NCBI GenBank assembly: GCA_946482545.1
Contig: CAMLRX010000020.1
Coordinates: forward strand, 1 to 46,297
Length of the DNA: 46,297 bases
Reading direction: 5' to 3'
Source: an uncultured Flavihumibacter sp.
Lineage (GTDB): Bacteria > Bacteroidota > Bacteroidia > Chitinophagales > Chitinophagaceae
The translations under genes and the position numbers were made by a program. This document shows, in pieces, positions 1 through 8,249 of the stretch (its first letter is position 1; each line of letters begins with the position of its first letter). The notes under the pieces were generated by a model that saw only the letters and a list, made by a program, of their open reading frames with translations, did no database searches and was not told where the DNA came from.

Positions 1-1055
1 AGCTGAATGCGCCTGCCAAAGCGTTTCTTACTTACCGTTCCGGCGCTGCATCTGTAAGGGATTCAGCAGATATCGTTAAAGGTAAATTCTCTTTCAGCGG
101 GGATATTCCCGCGCCTGTGAAAGCTACGCTTGTAATCCGGCACCAGCCGCTTGTTCCGGGGAAAGCGGCTGTAATGTCCAGGGGGCAGGATATGAAACAG
201 TTATACCTTGAAAAGGGGAAAATAAAAGTACAGGGTAAAGACTCAGTAACAAATGCCATTGTTTCCGGCACACCCATGAACAAGGACCTTCAGCGCCTGG
301 AAGCGATGCTGAAGCCAGTGGTGGCTAAACAGGAAGCGCTTTCAAACGAATACATGGCGGCATCACCCGATACCCGGAAAAGCACCGCGTTCCAGGAAGC
401 ATATATGGCCAAAAGCAGGACGCTGAGAGCGGAAGAAAAAAAGGTGCAGGAAGCTTTTATGAAAGCCAATCCCGGCGCTGCGGTAAGTATTGATGTACTG
501 CAATCTTATGCAGGCGCTGTTCCTGAAAACATCAGTGAGATTGAAACCATGTTCAATACATTCACACCGGAAGTGAAAAATAGCGCGAAAGGTGTGGAAT
601 ACGCTGCTGCAATCGACAAGATGAAGAAAGTTTCATTAGGAGTGATCGCGCCGGAGTTTGTGCAGAATGATCCGGTCGGAAAGCCCGTTAAACTCAGTGA
701 TTTCAGAGGGAAGTATGTGCTGGTGGATTTCTGGGCTTCCTGGTGTGGCCCGTGCAGGGCTGAAAACCCACACGTGGTGAAGGCGTATGAAAAATTTAAG
801 GACAGGAATTTTACAATACTGGGTGTTTCCCTTGACCAGCCAACGGGTAAGGAAGCCTGGCTGAAAGCCATTAAAGACGACCAGTTGAACTGGACCCAGG
901 TTTCTGATCTTAAATTCTGGGACAATGCCGTTGCTAAACTGTATTATGTACGTGCGGTACCGCAGAATTTCCTGATCGATCCTTCCGGGAAAATTGTAGC
1001 GAAAAACCTCCGCGGGGCCGCGCTGGAAAAAACATTAACGGACCTTATTCAATAG
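1..1055 (+). CDS. TlpA-like thioredoxin-family protein with DUF4369-type N-terminus (5' end outside window)
   Basis: The frame is open from the first full codon at base 3, so the true start lies upstream and only the C-terminal 350 or so residues are visible. The C-terminal third is a thioredoxin fold of the TlpA/ResA type: the WCGPC redox motif is encoded at 741-755 and the cis-proline follows in the stretch AVPQNF. The N-terminal part is a beta-rich then helical region typical of the DUF4369 domain that precedes thioredoxin in many Bacteroidota envelope proteins. Such proteins are usually exported and reduce disulfides in the periplasm; the signal peptide would be in the missing part. The substrate cannot be inferred from this context. 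A strong hairpin terminator follows the stop codon. Confidence 0.85.
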   Translation, partial: LNAPAKAFLTYRSGAASVRDSADIVKGKFSFSGDIPAPVKATLVIRHQPLVPGKAAVMSRGQDMKQLYLEKGKIKVQGKDSVTNAIVSGTPMNKDLQRLEAMLKPVVAKQEALSNEYMAASPDTRKSTAFQEAYMAKSRTLRAEEKKVQEAFMKANPGAAVSIDVLQSYAGAVPENISEIETMFNTFTPEVKNSAKGVEYAAAIDKMKKVSLGVIAPEFVQNDPVGKPVKLSDFRGKYVLVDFWASWCGPCRAENPHVVKAYEKFKDRNFTILGVSLDQPTGKEAWLKAIKDDQLNWTQVSDLKFWDNAVAKLYYVRAVPQNFLIDPSGKIVAKNLRGAALEKTLTDLIQ

Positions 1056-1076
1056 ACCGTTTTCCTTTATATGAGC

Positions 1077-1112
1077 AGTGGGCGTATCGTTTCGACGGTA
1101 CGCCCACTTTAT
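1077..1112. terminator. Intergenic hairpin between convergent genes, probable bidirectional terminator
   Basis: AGTGGGCGTA (1077-1086) pairs with TACGCCCACT (1099-1108), followed by TTATTT. It lies between the convergent thioredoxin gene and ispH, so it can serve both. The inner 9-base arms GGGCGTATC and GGTACGCCC recur in the terminator at 13010-13032. Confidence 0.75.
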
Positions 1113-1126
1113 TTGAGGTAATGTTG

Positions 1127-2335
1127 TTAATCGAATAGTGCCGGGGTCACATCAGTGCCCGGAATCAATTCCCGTACTCTTTCGATGACCTGCTCCACCA
1201 AAGCGTCAGGACAGGAAGCGCCGCTGGTCATCAGTACGCGGAGTGGTCGTTGCGTGGGAAGATAATCGGTGGAAAGCAACTCCTGTGCATGGTGAAAATC
1301 GTAATGCAATATGGAAGTGTCCGACAATATTTTTGACGCATCACTGATAAAATAAGTCGGGAGTTTTTCTTCACAAAGTTCTACGAGGTGAGAAGTGTTG
1401 GAACTGTTGTAACCGCCCACCACAATAGCGATATCAGCGGGTGTTTCCAACATGCCGTACACGGCCTGCTGGTTGTCGTTGGTGGCGTAACAAAGTGTGT
1501 CGCGGGTATCGGCGAATCTTTCGGTGGCGTTTTCGGGGAAAGCTTTTACCATGGTGTTTTTCAGGTATTCGGCAATTTCCTGTGTGTCACTGGCCAGCAT
1601 GGTGGTCTGGTTTACCACGCCAATGCGCTGAAGGTCCTTTTCCGGATCGAAGCCCGGTGAAAATCTGCCCTCGAAAAGGGTGAAAAAATCGGCCTTGGGG
1701 CGTTCTCCAGTAATGATCTTCCCCAATTCAATGGTTTCTTTAATGTCTTTTACCACCAGCGTGGGCGTGCCCGCAGCGCTATGGGAGAAAGTGGCGCGGG
1801 TTTCTTCATGCCCGGGTTTGCCATGTACCACCACGCTGTAGCCTTTTTCCGCGATCTGGGCGGAACGGTTCCATACTTTCTCCACGAAAGGGCAGGTGGT
1901 GTTGTAATGTTCAACGGCTATGCCCATTTCGTGCAACCTGGATTCCATTTCCAATGTAGTGCCGAAAGCAGGGATCAGCACAATATCTTCGGCGCTCAGG
2001 GATGAAAGGGGAATCAGTTCGTTGCCTTTTGTATCCATCAGGAAACGGACACCTCTTGAAATAAGGTCGGTATTCACCTGTGGATTGTGGATCATTTCAC
2101 TGAGGAGGTAGATGTTTTTTCCCGGATTTTCTTCCACAGTCCGGAACGCGATCTCGATCGCGTTCTCCACACCATAGCAAAAACCGAAATGCCTGGCAAG
2201 GTAAATGTGCAATGGCCCGAAATTGAGCAGGGTAGGCGTGAAGTCCTTTTTCAGCTTGTCTTTGCTGCGTCGTTGTTGTTTTATGGAGGTGATGAGCGGA
2301 CTTCTGTAAAAAGCGGGCACATTGAATTGCTTCAT
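1127..2335 (-). CDS. ispH: 4-hydroxy-3-methylbut-2-enyl diphosphate reductase (IspH/LytB)
   Basis: Last enzyme of the MEP isoprenoid pathway. It reduces HMBPP to IPP and DMAPP with a [4Fe-4S] cluster in the cytoplasm. The three cluster-binding cysteines are visible: C53 in HFGFCYGV, C148 in NTTCPFVEKVW and C375 in TSGASCPDA. The conserved HGKPGHEET stretch (residues 171-179, with the catalytic His-Glu-Glu) is present too. At 402 residues it is longer than the E. coli enzyme, because of about 40 extra N-terminal residues and internal insertions; this long form is usual for Chitinophagaceae-type IspH, which supports the chosen start. It converges on the thioredoxin gene and is divergent from the amylase gene. 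Electron donors are not adjacent, although a ferredoxin is encoded about 4.3 kb away. Confidence 0.95.
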   Translation of the reverse strand: MKQFNVPAFYRSPLITSIKQQRRSKDKLKKDFTPTLLNFGPLHIYLARHFGFCYGVENAIEIAFRTVEENPGKNIYLLSEMIHNPQVNTDLISRGVRFLMDTKGNELIPLSSLSAEDIVLIPAFGTTLEMESRLHEMGIAVEHYNTTCPFVEKVWNRSAQIAEKGYSVVVHGKPGHEETRATFSHSAAGTPTLVVKDIKETIELGKIITGERPKADFFTLFEGRFSPGFDPEKDLQRIGVVNQTTMLASDTQEIAEYLKNTMVKAFPENATERFADTRDTLCYATNDNQQAVYGMLETPADIAIVVGGYNSSNTSHLVELCEEKLPTYFISDASKILSDTSILHYDFHHAQELLSTDYLPTQRPLRVLMTSGASCPDALVEQVIERVRELIPGTDVTPALFD

Positions 2336-2464
2336 CCGTGGAATATATTTTTCTTTACCCTAACGGGAATATTGTTCATTTGTTCGGCCTTGCGGCACGT
2401 TGCTTGTGAGCGGTAAAGGTACAAAGTTCCCGAAATACATTAATTTAACCGGCAAACACTATCA

Positions 2465-3739
2465 ATGGCTGTTCTTTTTGATCCTCCCTCCTGGGCTTTT
2501 TCGGCGAATATTTATGAAGTGAACCTGCGGCAATACACGCGCGAAGGCACCATTCGCGCTTTTATGGCGCACCTGCCCCGGCTGGCGGATATGGGCGTTC
2601 AGGTGTTGTGGCTCATGCCGGTTACGCCCATCGCGGTGGAAGGAAGAAAGGGCACTTTGGGAAGTTATTACGCTTCAAAGGCTTTCCGGGCCCTGAACCC
2701 GGAATTCGGCACCCTGGATGATTTCCGTGCCCTGGTGGAAAGAGTACACGAACTGGGGATGAAAATCATTATCGACTGGGTTGCGAACCACACCGGCCTC
2801 GACCATGAATGGACCCGTTCAAACCCTGATTTCTACCTCCGTGATGCAACCGGAAATTTTACGGAAAAAAACGGTTGGGATGATGTTATTGACCTCGATT
2901 ATACGAACCCGGCCCTCGAAGAGGAAATGATCGCCTGTATGGAATGGTGGCTGCAATCGTTTGGCATTGATGGCTTCCGGTGTGATATGGCACACCTGGT
3001 GCCGCTTTCTTTCTGGCAAAAAGCCCGTACAAAGCTGGACGTACAACAAAAGCATTTCTGGCTCGCCGAATGTGAAGAATCCCGTTACCACGATGTGTTC
3101 GATGTTACGTATACCTGGGAATGGATGCATGCCAGCGAAAGGTTCGCGAAACAACAGGCCTCCATGCAGGACCTTTGGGAGCTGCTCTACAAACTGGATC
3201 ACCGCTTTCCGTCTGTAGCAATGCGTGCTTATTTTACGACCAACCACGATGAGAACAGTTGGAATGGTACGGAATATGAAAAGTTTGGTGGACTGGCACT
3301 GCCACTGGCCGTATTCTCCGCTACCTGGAACGGGATGCCTTTATTGTACAGCGGCCAGGAAATGCCCAATATCAAACGGCTGAAGTTTTTCGATAAAGAT
3401 GAGATTGAATGGAATGAAAGGCCCGCCCTGCATGATTTCTATAAAAAACTGTTTCATCTGCGCGCGGTGCATGCCGCCCTTCGGGCGGGCGATACAAATG
3501 TATATGCCCAACGTATTCCTACTTCTCACCCTTTACAGGTGTTTTGCTTTATACGTGAAAACCAGGGCGCACGTGTGCTGATTATGCTGAATTTTTCCGC
3601 TTCTACCGTAAGTTTTTCGTTGAATACTGAAATCGCGTCGGGCCAATTTACGGAGCTGTTTGGTAACAACGAAGTTGTGCTGGAAAGTAACACCTCAATC
3701 ACCCTCCCGCCTTATGGGTATTATGTTTTCCATCAATAG
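2465..3739 (+). CDS. Alpha-amylase family glycoside hydrolase (GH13), cytoplasmic
   Basis: A 424-residue GH13 (beta/alpha)8-barrel enzyme acting on alpha-glucans or alpha-glucosides. The four conserved GH13 regions are visible: region I DWVANHTG (residues 104-111), region II GFRCDMAH with nucleophile Asp174, region III FWLAECEE with probable acid/base Glu202, and region IV TTNHDEN with His261-Asp262. A short beta-sandwich domain C follows from about residue 350. There is no signal peptide or lipobox, so the enzyme should act in the cytoplasm, for example on stored glycogen or imported oligosaccharides. It stands alone, not in a sus-type locus, and ends at a strong hairpin shared with the convergent protease gene. 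Exact substrate specificity cannot be read from the sequence. Confidence 0.9.
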   Translation: MAVLFDPPSWAFSANIYEVNLRQYTREGTIRAFMAHLPRLADMGVQVLWLMPVTPIAVEGRKGTLGSYYASKAFRALNPEFGTLDDFRALVERVHELGMKIIIDWVANHTGLDHEWTRSNPDFYLRDATGNFTEKNGWDDVIDLDYTNPALEEEMIACMEWWLQSFGIDGFRCDMAHLVPLSFWQKARTKLDVQQKHFWLAECEESRYHDVFDVTYTWEWMHASERFAKQQASMQDLWELLYKLDHRFPSVAMRAYFTTNHDENSWNGTEYEKFGGLALPLAVFSATWNGMPLLYSGQEMPNIKRLKFFDKDEIEWNERPALHDFYKKLFHLRAVHAALRAGDTNVYAQRIPTSHPLQVFCFIRENQGARVLIMLNFSASTVSFSLNTEIASGQFTELFGNNEVVLESNTSITLPPYGYYVFHQ

Positions 3740-3799
3740 CAACCATGCTGGTTGGTAGAATTCTCCTGCAACGCTGCTGAAGAATACACTATCAAATAA

Positions 3800-3834
3800 A
3801 AATCCTCCCGGTTATTTGCCGGGAGGATTTCTTT
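3800..3834. terminator. Bidirectional terminator between GH13 and degQ
   Basis: A perfect 12-bp stem, AAATCCTCCCGG (3800-3811) with CCGGGAGGATTT (3819-3830), has a 7-base loop. A-rich and T-rich flanks on either side suit termination of both convergent genes. Confidence 0.9.
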
Positions 3835-3851
3835 GTATGGGCATGACCAAA

Positions 3852-5369
3852 TTACCTGTCCAGTTCATTCAATCCATAAGAGAAAATACCTTCCACGTTC
3901 AGGTAGATACCTTCCAGTATGGTGCTGCTTCCTGCTTTTGAAAGCGCGGCTTTCAGTTCATCTACATTTGTTACGGGGCTGTTACCGGCTTTCAGGATAA
4001 TAAATCCGTTTTTCATCCTGGTCTGATCGGCGATGAGTCCGGTGGAAGAAATACCTTTCACTACTACACCACCTTTAATGCCGAGTTCTTTTGCTTTAGC
4101 AGCTTCAAGGTTTACAAATTCAGCACCCATTTTATCGAGTACGGAACCTTTTACGGCGGCAAGTGTATTTGCTCCATTCTTCAATGTAACATTCGTCGTG
4201 TACTCTTTGCCGTTACGAACGTAGGTGATGGCCACTTTTTCACCAATGCTGTAAGAAGCAATTTTTCCTACCATTTCAGGTCCGCTATAAGTGGTGGAAC
4301 CATTTATTTTGGTAATGATGTCTCCTTTCTTGAGGCCGGCATCCTGGGCGGCACCTCCGGGCACTACTTCCATTACGTACACACCTTCGCCTTCGGGAAT
4401 GCCGTTGGCTTTTTTCTGGTCATCACTCAATAGCTCATTGGGGTATTGAATGCCAAGGTAGCCACGTTGAACGGAACCGAACTTCATAAGGTCATTCACG
4501 ATCTTCTTTACCAGGTTCACCGGAATTGCATAAGAATAACCGGAGTAGTAACCAGTTGGAGAAGCGATAGCGGAGTTGATGCCCACCAGTTCACCATTGG
4601 TATTGATGAGTGCACCGCCGCTGTTGCCCTGGTTTACGGCCGCATCTGTCTGGATGAAGGACTCAATTACATTAGTAGGATTCGCCTGGCGCTGGTTGAT
4701 GCCCAGGCTTCTCGCTTTAGCGGAAACGATACCTGCCGTAACAGTGGTTTCCAGGTTCAGCGGATAACCAATTGCAAGCACCCATTGGCCAATCTTAATG
4801 TTGTCCGAGTTGCCATACAATACGAAGGGAAGGTTCTTGCCGTCAATTTTTAACACGGCGAGGTCACTACCCGGATCGTTGCCCACTACTTTGGCTTTGT
4901 AAGTTTTCTTGTTGCTGAGCGTCACGTTTATTTCATCGGCGATACCGTTGTTGCCATTAGATACGACGTGGTTGTTGGTCACGATATAGCCGTCCTCGCT
5001 GATGAGTACCCCGGAACCTGAAGCACGTTGTTCAGGGATTACGGTGGGGCCATAGCCGAAGAAGTCGCCGAAGATGTCATCAAAACCGCCATTGCCGCGC
5101 CTGTTGTTGCTGTTCACGCGTTGCTGCATGGTCTTCGTCTTGATGTGCACGACTGCCGGTGCTGCTGCGGCCGACGCCTGTGTAAAGTCTACAGGAGCCG
5201 CCACATTACCTGAAGCATCTACGAAATTCGCATAGTTCGCGGGAATTTTTCCTTCGTTTACGGAATAGGAGTTGTTATTGTTGCCCATCCATTTACCATA
5301 TCCCCATACACTCAGTACGGAGGTTCCGGCACTGATCAGCACAATGGAAAGAATCTGTTTGATTTTCAT
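3852..5369 (-). CDS. Do/DegQ-family periplasmic serine protease (HtrA type)
   Basis: An envelope quality-control protease and chaperone that degrades misfolded periplasmic proteins. The 505-residue product has an N-terminal hydrophobic signal or anchor (about residues 5-24), a trypsin-like domain and a C-terminal region with one clear PDZ domain (about residues 300-395) plus a second, more diverged one. The catalytic triad is readable: His134 in VTNNHVV, Asp169 in GSDLAVLK and Ser250 in QGNSGG. The segment about residues 83-110, rich in Asn, Gly and Phe, matches the flexible LA loop. Length and domain order fit DegP/DegQ. A perfect -7 element lies just upstream. It is alone on its transcript as far as can be seen. 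Confidence 0.93.
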   Translation of the reverse strand: MKIKQILSIVLISAGTSVLSVWGYGKWMGNNNNSYSVNEGKIPANYANFVDASGNVAAPVDFTQASAAAAPAVVHIKTKTMQQRVNSNNRRGNGGFDDIFGDFFGYGPTVIPEQRASGSGVLISEDGYIVTNNHVVSNGNNGIADEINVTLSNKKTYKAKVVGNDPGSDLAVLKIDGKNLPFVLYGNSDNIKIGQWVLAIGYPLNLETTVTAGIVSAKARSLGINQRQANPTNVIESFIQTDAAVNQGNSGGALINTNGELVGINSAIASPTGYYSGYSYAIPVNLVKKIVNDLMKFGSVQRGYLGIQYPNELLSDDQKKANGIPEGEGVYVMEVVPGGAAQDAGLKKGDIITKINGSTTYSGPEMVGKIASYSIGEKVAITYVRNGKEYTTNVTLKNGANTLAAVKGSVLDKMGAEFVNLEAAKAKELGIKGGVVVKGISSTGLIADQTRMKNGFIILKAGNSPVTNVDELKAALSKAGSSTILEGIYLNVEGIFSYGLNELDR

Positions 5370-5403
5370 TTTGCTATTCTTTTTAAAGTTCTCTAATCGT
5401 GTT

Positions 5404-5411
5404 CAAATTTA
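5404..5411 (-). promoter_or_regulatory. Candidate Bacteroidota -7 element for the DegQ gene
   Basis: The minus strand reads TAAATTTG, a full match to TAnnTTTG, 35 bases before the start codon. At the -33 position there is only GTTT rather than TTTG, so the assignment rests mainly on the -7 box. Confidence 0.5.
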
Positions 5412-5528
5412 ATGCCTTACGTCTAAAATAAACGAGAACATTCGTATATGGTTGCTTACGAAAGTCCATTTAACAGTAAATTAGTAACATTTTCGTGGAT
5501 GTTAACGGTTCTATGGGAAACACCGTGA

Positions 5529-5570
5529 AAAATTGACAGTGAACATTGACAGTTTTCCTGTCATTTTTTT
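5529..5570. terminator. Small hairpin terminator downstream of the acyl-CoA reductase gene
   Basis: TGACAG (5547-5552) pairs with CTGTCA (5558-5563), overlapping the reductase stop codon. A second TGACAG at 5534-5539 can replace the first. On the minus strand the distal pairing is followed by ATTTTT; on the plus strand the hairpin is followed by seven T. The stem is short, so efficiency is uncertain. Confidence 0.5.
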
Positions 5571-6652
5571 AGTGCCTTCAAAAACGCCATGGTATCCACA
5601 CCATCGGCATAGTCTGCCAGGTCCGGGGCCTGGGCCTTTCCAAACGGAATATGGTTCCTGCCCACCAGGCATTGGAGTTCCTCACTTTCTTCCAGCGCGT
5701 CTATCACAGCATTGGGGGCACGGTAAAATTCGTAATGCAGTACGGAGATCGGGGCGAACAGTGATTTGTTTTCCACCAGCAGCATGGTGTTTTTCGTCAT
5801 GAAATATTCCTTGTTCAGGATACGGACGGCGAGGTGGTAATCGAAGTTGCTTCTGAATTTCGGGTGATCGAAGAACCAGGCATAGGGTTCGAATGCTTCC
5901 AGCAGTGGGAGGAAATCATAGTTTTCGGGCACAAAGAGTTTGGTCACATTACGGCAGCCCATACCGAAGTAGAGGTGAATATCGGCCGCGAGCGCGTTCA
6001 GTTCTTCGGGCGATTCCTCACCCGTAAGTATAGCCGCAGAAGTCCGGTTCTTCCGGATAATGTTGGGGAACTTCCCGAAATACTGATCGAAATACCGCGC
6101 AGAGTTATTGCTTCCTGTGGCAATATAGGCATCGGCACCTTTGAGGGTCTCTTCAAAACGGGTCTGTCCTTTTATTTCAGGCGCCTGTTCTTCCAGCCAT
6201 TGCACCAGGTGGGGGAGCAGCACATCATCTTTGGAAGAAAGTTTTACTATGGCGATATGCCCGGTCATAAAAACGCAGAGCCAGTCGTGAAACCCTACCA
6301 GTGGAATATTGCCCGCCATCACAATACCAACGGTGGCCGGAGATGTATTTTCTTCCGGAAGCTGGTAGTTTCCTGCCCAGGCGGTGAGTTTGTCTTCTTT
6401 CAGCCATCCGGCAATGCCGGCTATGGCGTTGTCCGTAAACAGTTCGTTGAACCATGGATTTTTCTGCAGGGCGCGTTCCTTAGCTTCGGCCCATCCGGGT
6501 TCGTTTCCAGTCATGTATCCGCCCAGCTTTACCAGCAGGGCAATTCTTTGTTGCAGGTTCATTTCGTTGATCTTCTGTATCAAACCGGCGCTTTCTTGCG
6601 CTGTTTTTTGTAAAAAATTGTACGTTTGCCGTGTAAAGTTATTGCAAATCAT
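5561..6652 (-). CDS. LuxC-family acyl-CoA reductase
   Basis: Belongs to the LuxC acyl-CoA reductase family, a branch of the aldehyde dehydrogenase superfamily that reduces acyl-CoA or acyl-thioester to aldehyde with NADPH through a cysteine thioester. The catalytic Cys is Cys233 in FGMGCRNVTKL, and the nucleotide-binding region contains VMAGNIPLVGFHD (residues 111-123). No luxAB genes are nearby, so this is not a light-producing operon; relatives are widespread in non-luminous Bacteroidota, where the physiological substrate is unknown to me. The 363-residue reading starts at 6652, only 21 bp from the divergent ferredoxin gene. A second in-frame ATG at 6562 (residue 31, MNLQQRIALLVKLG) matches the usual family start and would leave room for promoters, so it is a serious alternative. 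Confidence 0.87.
   Translation of the reverse strand: MICNNFTRQTYNFLQKTAQESAGLIQKINEMNLQQRIALLVKLGGYMTGNEPGWAEAKERALQKNPWFNELFTDNAIAGIAGWLKEDKLTAWAGNYQLPEENTSPATVGIVMAGNIPLVGFHDWLCVFMTGHIAIVKLSSKDDVLLPHLVQWLEEQAPEIKGQTRFEETLKGADAYIATGSNNSARYFDQYFGKFPNIIRKNRTSAAILTGEESPEELNALAADIHLYFGMGCRNVTKLFVPENYDFLPLLEAFEPYAWFFDHPKFRSNFDYHLAVRILNKEYFMTKNTMLLVENKSLFAPISVLHYEFYRAPNAVIDALEESEELQCLVGRNHIPFGKAQAPDLADYADGVDTMAFLKALKK
6621..6628 (+). promoter_or_regulatory. Candidate -7 element for the ferredoxin gene
   Basis: TACGTTTG is a perfect match to TAnnTTTG, 45 bases before the ferredoxin ATG. The -33 element is weak (TTGC at 6596-6599, N21). It lies inside the long reading of the divergent reductase gene. 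Confidence 0.5.
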
Positions 6653-6673
6653 ATTGTTTAAAATAAAGAAGCT

Positions 6674-7021
6674 ATGGCGATCAAAATAACCGATGAGTGT
6701 ATCAACTGTGGCGCGTGTGAACCCGAATGCCCCAATACCGCCATTTATGAAGGTGGTGTGGAGTGGGCCATTTCAGATGGAACTGCCGTGAAAGGTCTTT
6801 TCACCATGATGGATGGTAGTACAATAGATGCCGATCAGCGCAATGCCCCGGTAAGCGTGGATATTTATTACATTGTTCCCAACAAATGCACCGAATGCCA
6901 GGGCTTCCATGAAGAGCCGCAGTGTGCGGCCGTTTGCCCCGTGGATTGCTGCGTGCCTGATGAAATGTACCAGGAAACCGTAGAGGAGTTGATGGATAAA
7001 AAAGCGAAGCTCCATGTGTAA
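6674..7021 (+). CDS. 2[4Fe-4S] ferredoxin (Alvin-type)
   Basis: A 115-residue electron carrier. Cluster I ligands are C9-x2-C12-x2-C15-x3-C19-P. The second motif is C72-x2-C75-x8-C84-x3-C88-P, with the 8-residue insertion between the second and third cysteines that marks Allochromatium vinosum-type ferredoxins; extra cysteines follow at 92 and 93. About 30 residues separate cluster I from the central beta region, making it longer than clostridial 2[4Fe-4S] ferredoxins. It is divergent from the LuxC-type reductase, an arrangement that suggests shared regulation but does not prove shared function. Low-potential ferredoxins of this kind could also feed enzymes such as IspH. Confidence 0.92.
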   Translation: MAIKITDECINCGACEPECPNTAIYEGGVEWAISDGTAVKGLFTMMDGSTIDADQRNAPVSVDIYYIVPNKCTECQGFHEEPQCAAVCPVDCCVPDEMYQETVEELMDKKAKLHV

Positions 7022-7029
7022 AAGAAATT

Positions 7030-7060
7030 CTTGGTCGTTTCGGAAATTTTCCTAACTTAG
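7030..7060 (+). promoter_or_regulatory. Candidate promoter for the RNA between ferredoxin and ddl
   Basis: CTTG (7030-7033), a 19-base spacer and TAACTTAG (7053-7060) fit the Bacteroidota promoter with one mismatch in each box. The predicted start is near 7067. Confidence 0.45.
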
Positions 7061-7066
7061 TTCAAG

Positions 7067-7178
7067 CAATTTCAAACTCTTAATAAGAGTAGCCTAGCGC
7101 TACCTAATGCAGGCGGGTGATATTTCCCGTCGAGAATCAAGGGTGAAGGGACAAACAACCTTCACCTTTTATTTTTTC
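7067..7178 (+). ncRNA. Candidate structured small RNA or leader upstream of ddl
   Basis: Between a promoter-like sequence and an intrinsic terminator lie about 110 bases with no plausible reading frame but ordered helices: ACTCTT/AAGAGT (7076-7081 with 7085-7090), GCCT/AGGC (7092-7095 with 7111-7114) enclosing TAGCGCTA, CGGG/CCCG (7114-7117 with 7126-7129), then the terminator stem GGTGAAGG/CCTTCACC (7142-7149 with 7159-7166). I do not recognise it as a known riboswitch, 6S, SRP or tmRNA. It could be a free-standing small RNA or a 5' leader that attenuates ddl. Confidence 0.4.
7139..7178 (+). terminator. Intrinsic terminator between ferredoxin and ddl
   Basis: GGTGAAGG (7142-7149) pairs with CCTTCACC (7159-7166) around a 9-base loop, extended by A-T pairs at the base and followed by TTTTATTTTTT. 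It ends ferredoxin transcription or the candidate small RNA. Confidence 0.8.
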
Positions 7179-7211
7179 CTTTACTTTGCTTTCAGAAAAT
7201 TCAACCAATAC

Positions 7212-8195
7212 ATGAAGCCCGTTATCGCATTCGTAACCGGTGGTTACTCCGGTGAAGCCGTTGTTTCCTATAAAAGCGCCGTTACCATTGAACAAAACCT
7301 CGACACCGAAAAGTTCAAAGTCTACCGCATCAATATCACACCCGAAGAATGGTTTCATCCCACGGCCGATGGCGGAAAAATACCGGTAGATAAAAGTGAT
7401 TTCACGCTCACGATTGCCGGGGAAAAAATCCGTTTCAACGGCGTGTTCATCGGTATTCACGGAACACCTGGAGAGGACGGGAAACTGCAGGGCTACTTCG
7501 ATTTGCTGGGCTTGCCTTATACTTCTTGTGACGCAGCCGTTTCAGCGCTTACCTTCAATAAAAGGTATACGGTAGCCGTGGCGGCTTTTGGCGGAATAAG
7601 GGTGGCGAAATCGCTTCACCTGTTTAAAGCACAGCCGCTTTCGCCCGAAGAGGTGCTGGCTCAATTACAATTGCCCGTTTTTGTGAAGCCGAACAACGGT
7701 GGTTCCAGTATCGGTATGAGCAAGGTGAACCAGCCGGAAGAACTGGCGCCCGCCATCGAAAAAGCATTTAAGGAAGATAACCAGGTGCTGGTGGAGGAAT
7801 TTATTACGGGCAGAGAATTCACCATCGGCGTGTACCGCTCAAAAGGCGCAATTCACGTGTTGCCGATCACTGAAGTGAAAAGCAAGAAAGAGTTTTTTGA
7901 TTTTGAGGCGAAATACACACCGGGCCTGGCGATGGAGACGACACCTGCGGAAATAGACGCCGCCCTTCAGACCCAACTAGAAATGAACGCAAAAAAAGTG
8001 TACGAACTTTTCAACTGCCGCGGCGTGGTGCGGATGGATTTTATTTACGAACCGGAAATAAAAGCGCCTTTCCTGCTTGAGATCAATACCGTGCCCGGAC
8101 AAAGCGAGGCCAGCATCGTTCCACAACAGGTGCGCGCCTCCGGCGGAACCCTGAAAGATTTTTACTCTGCCCTCCTGGATGAATGTTTGGCATAA
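7212..8195 (+). CDS. ddl: D-alanine--D-alanine ligase
   Basis: An ATP-grasp enzyme that joins two D-alanines for the peptidoglycan pentapeptide in the cytoplasm. The start at 7212 gives 327 residues beginning MKPVIAFVTGGYSGE, the usual glycine-rich N-terminus. The frame is open upstream to 7107, but those codons run through the terminator hairpin and are rejected. The ligase signature HGTPGEDGKLQG (about residues 83-94) is present. The ATP-grasp core follows (VFVKPNNGGSSIGMSKV), and the C-terminal metal-binding part includes LLEINTVPGQS. It is followed after 54 bp by the membrane PASTA protein, another peptidoglycan-related gene, suggesting one cell-wall transcription unit. Confidence 0.95.
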   Translation: MKPVIAFVTGGYSGEAVVSYKSAVTIEQNLDTEKFKVYRINITPEEWFHPTADGGKIPVDKSDFTLTIAGEKIRFNGVFIGIHGTPGEDGKLQGYFDLLGLPYTSCDAAVSALTFNKRYTVAVAAFGGIRVAKSLHLFKAQPLSPEEVLAQLQLPVFVKPNNGGSSIGMSKVNQPEELAPAIEKAFKEDNQVLVEEFITGREFTIGVYRSKGAIHVLPITEVKSKKEFFDFEAKYTPGLAMETTPAEIDAALQTQLEMNAKKVYELFNCRGVVRMDFIYEPEIKAPFLLEINTVPGQSEASIVPQQVRASGGTLKDFYSALLDECLA

Positions 8196-8249
8196 TTTTG
8201 TTTTCTTTGAACCGCCCAACCATGGCAAATACATAAAAACAGATACCAC

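Noticed and set aside
5561..6652. Bioluminescence locus because of LuxC similarity
   Set aside because: No luxA, luxB, luxD or luxE genes nearby, and LuxC-type reductases are common in non-luminous Bacteroidota.
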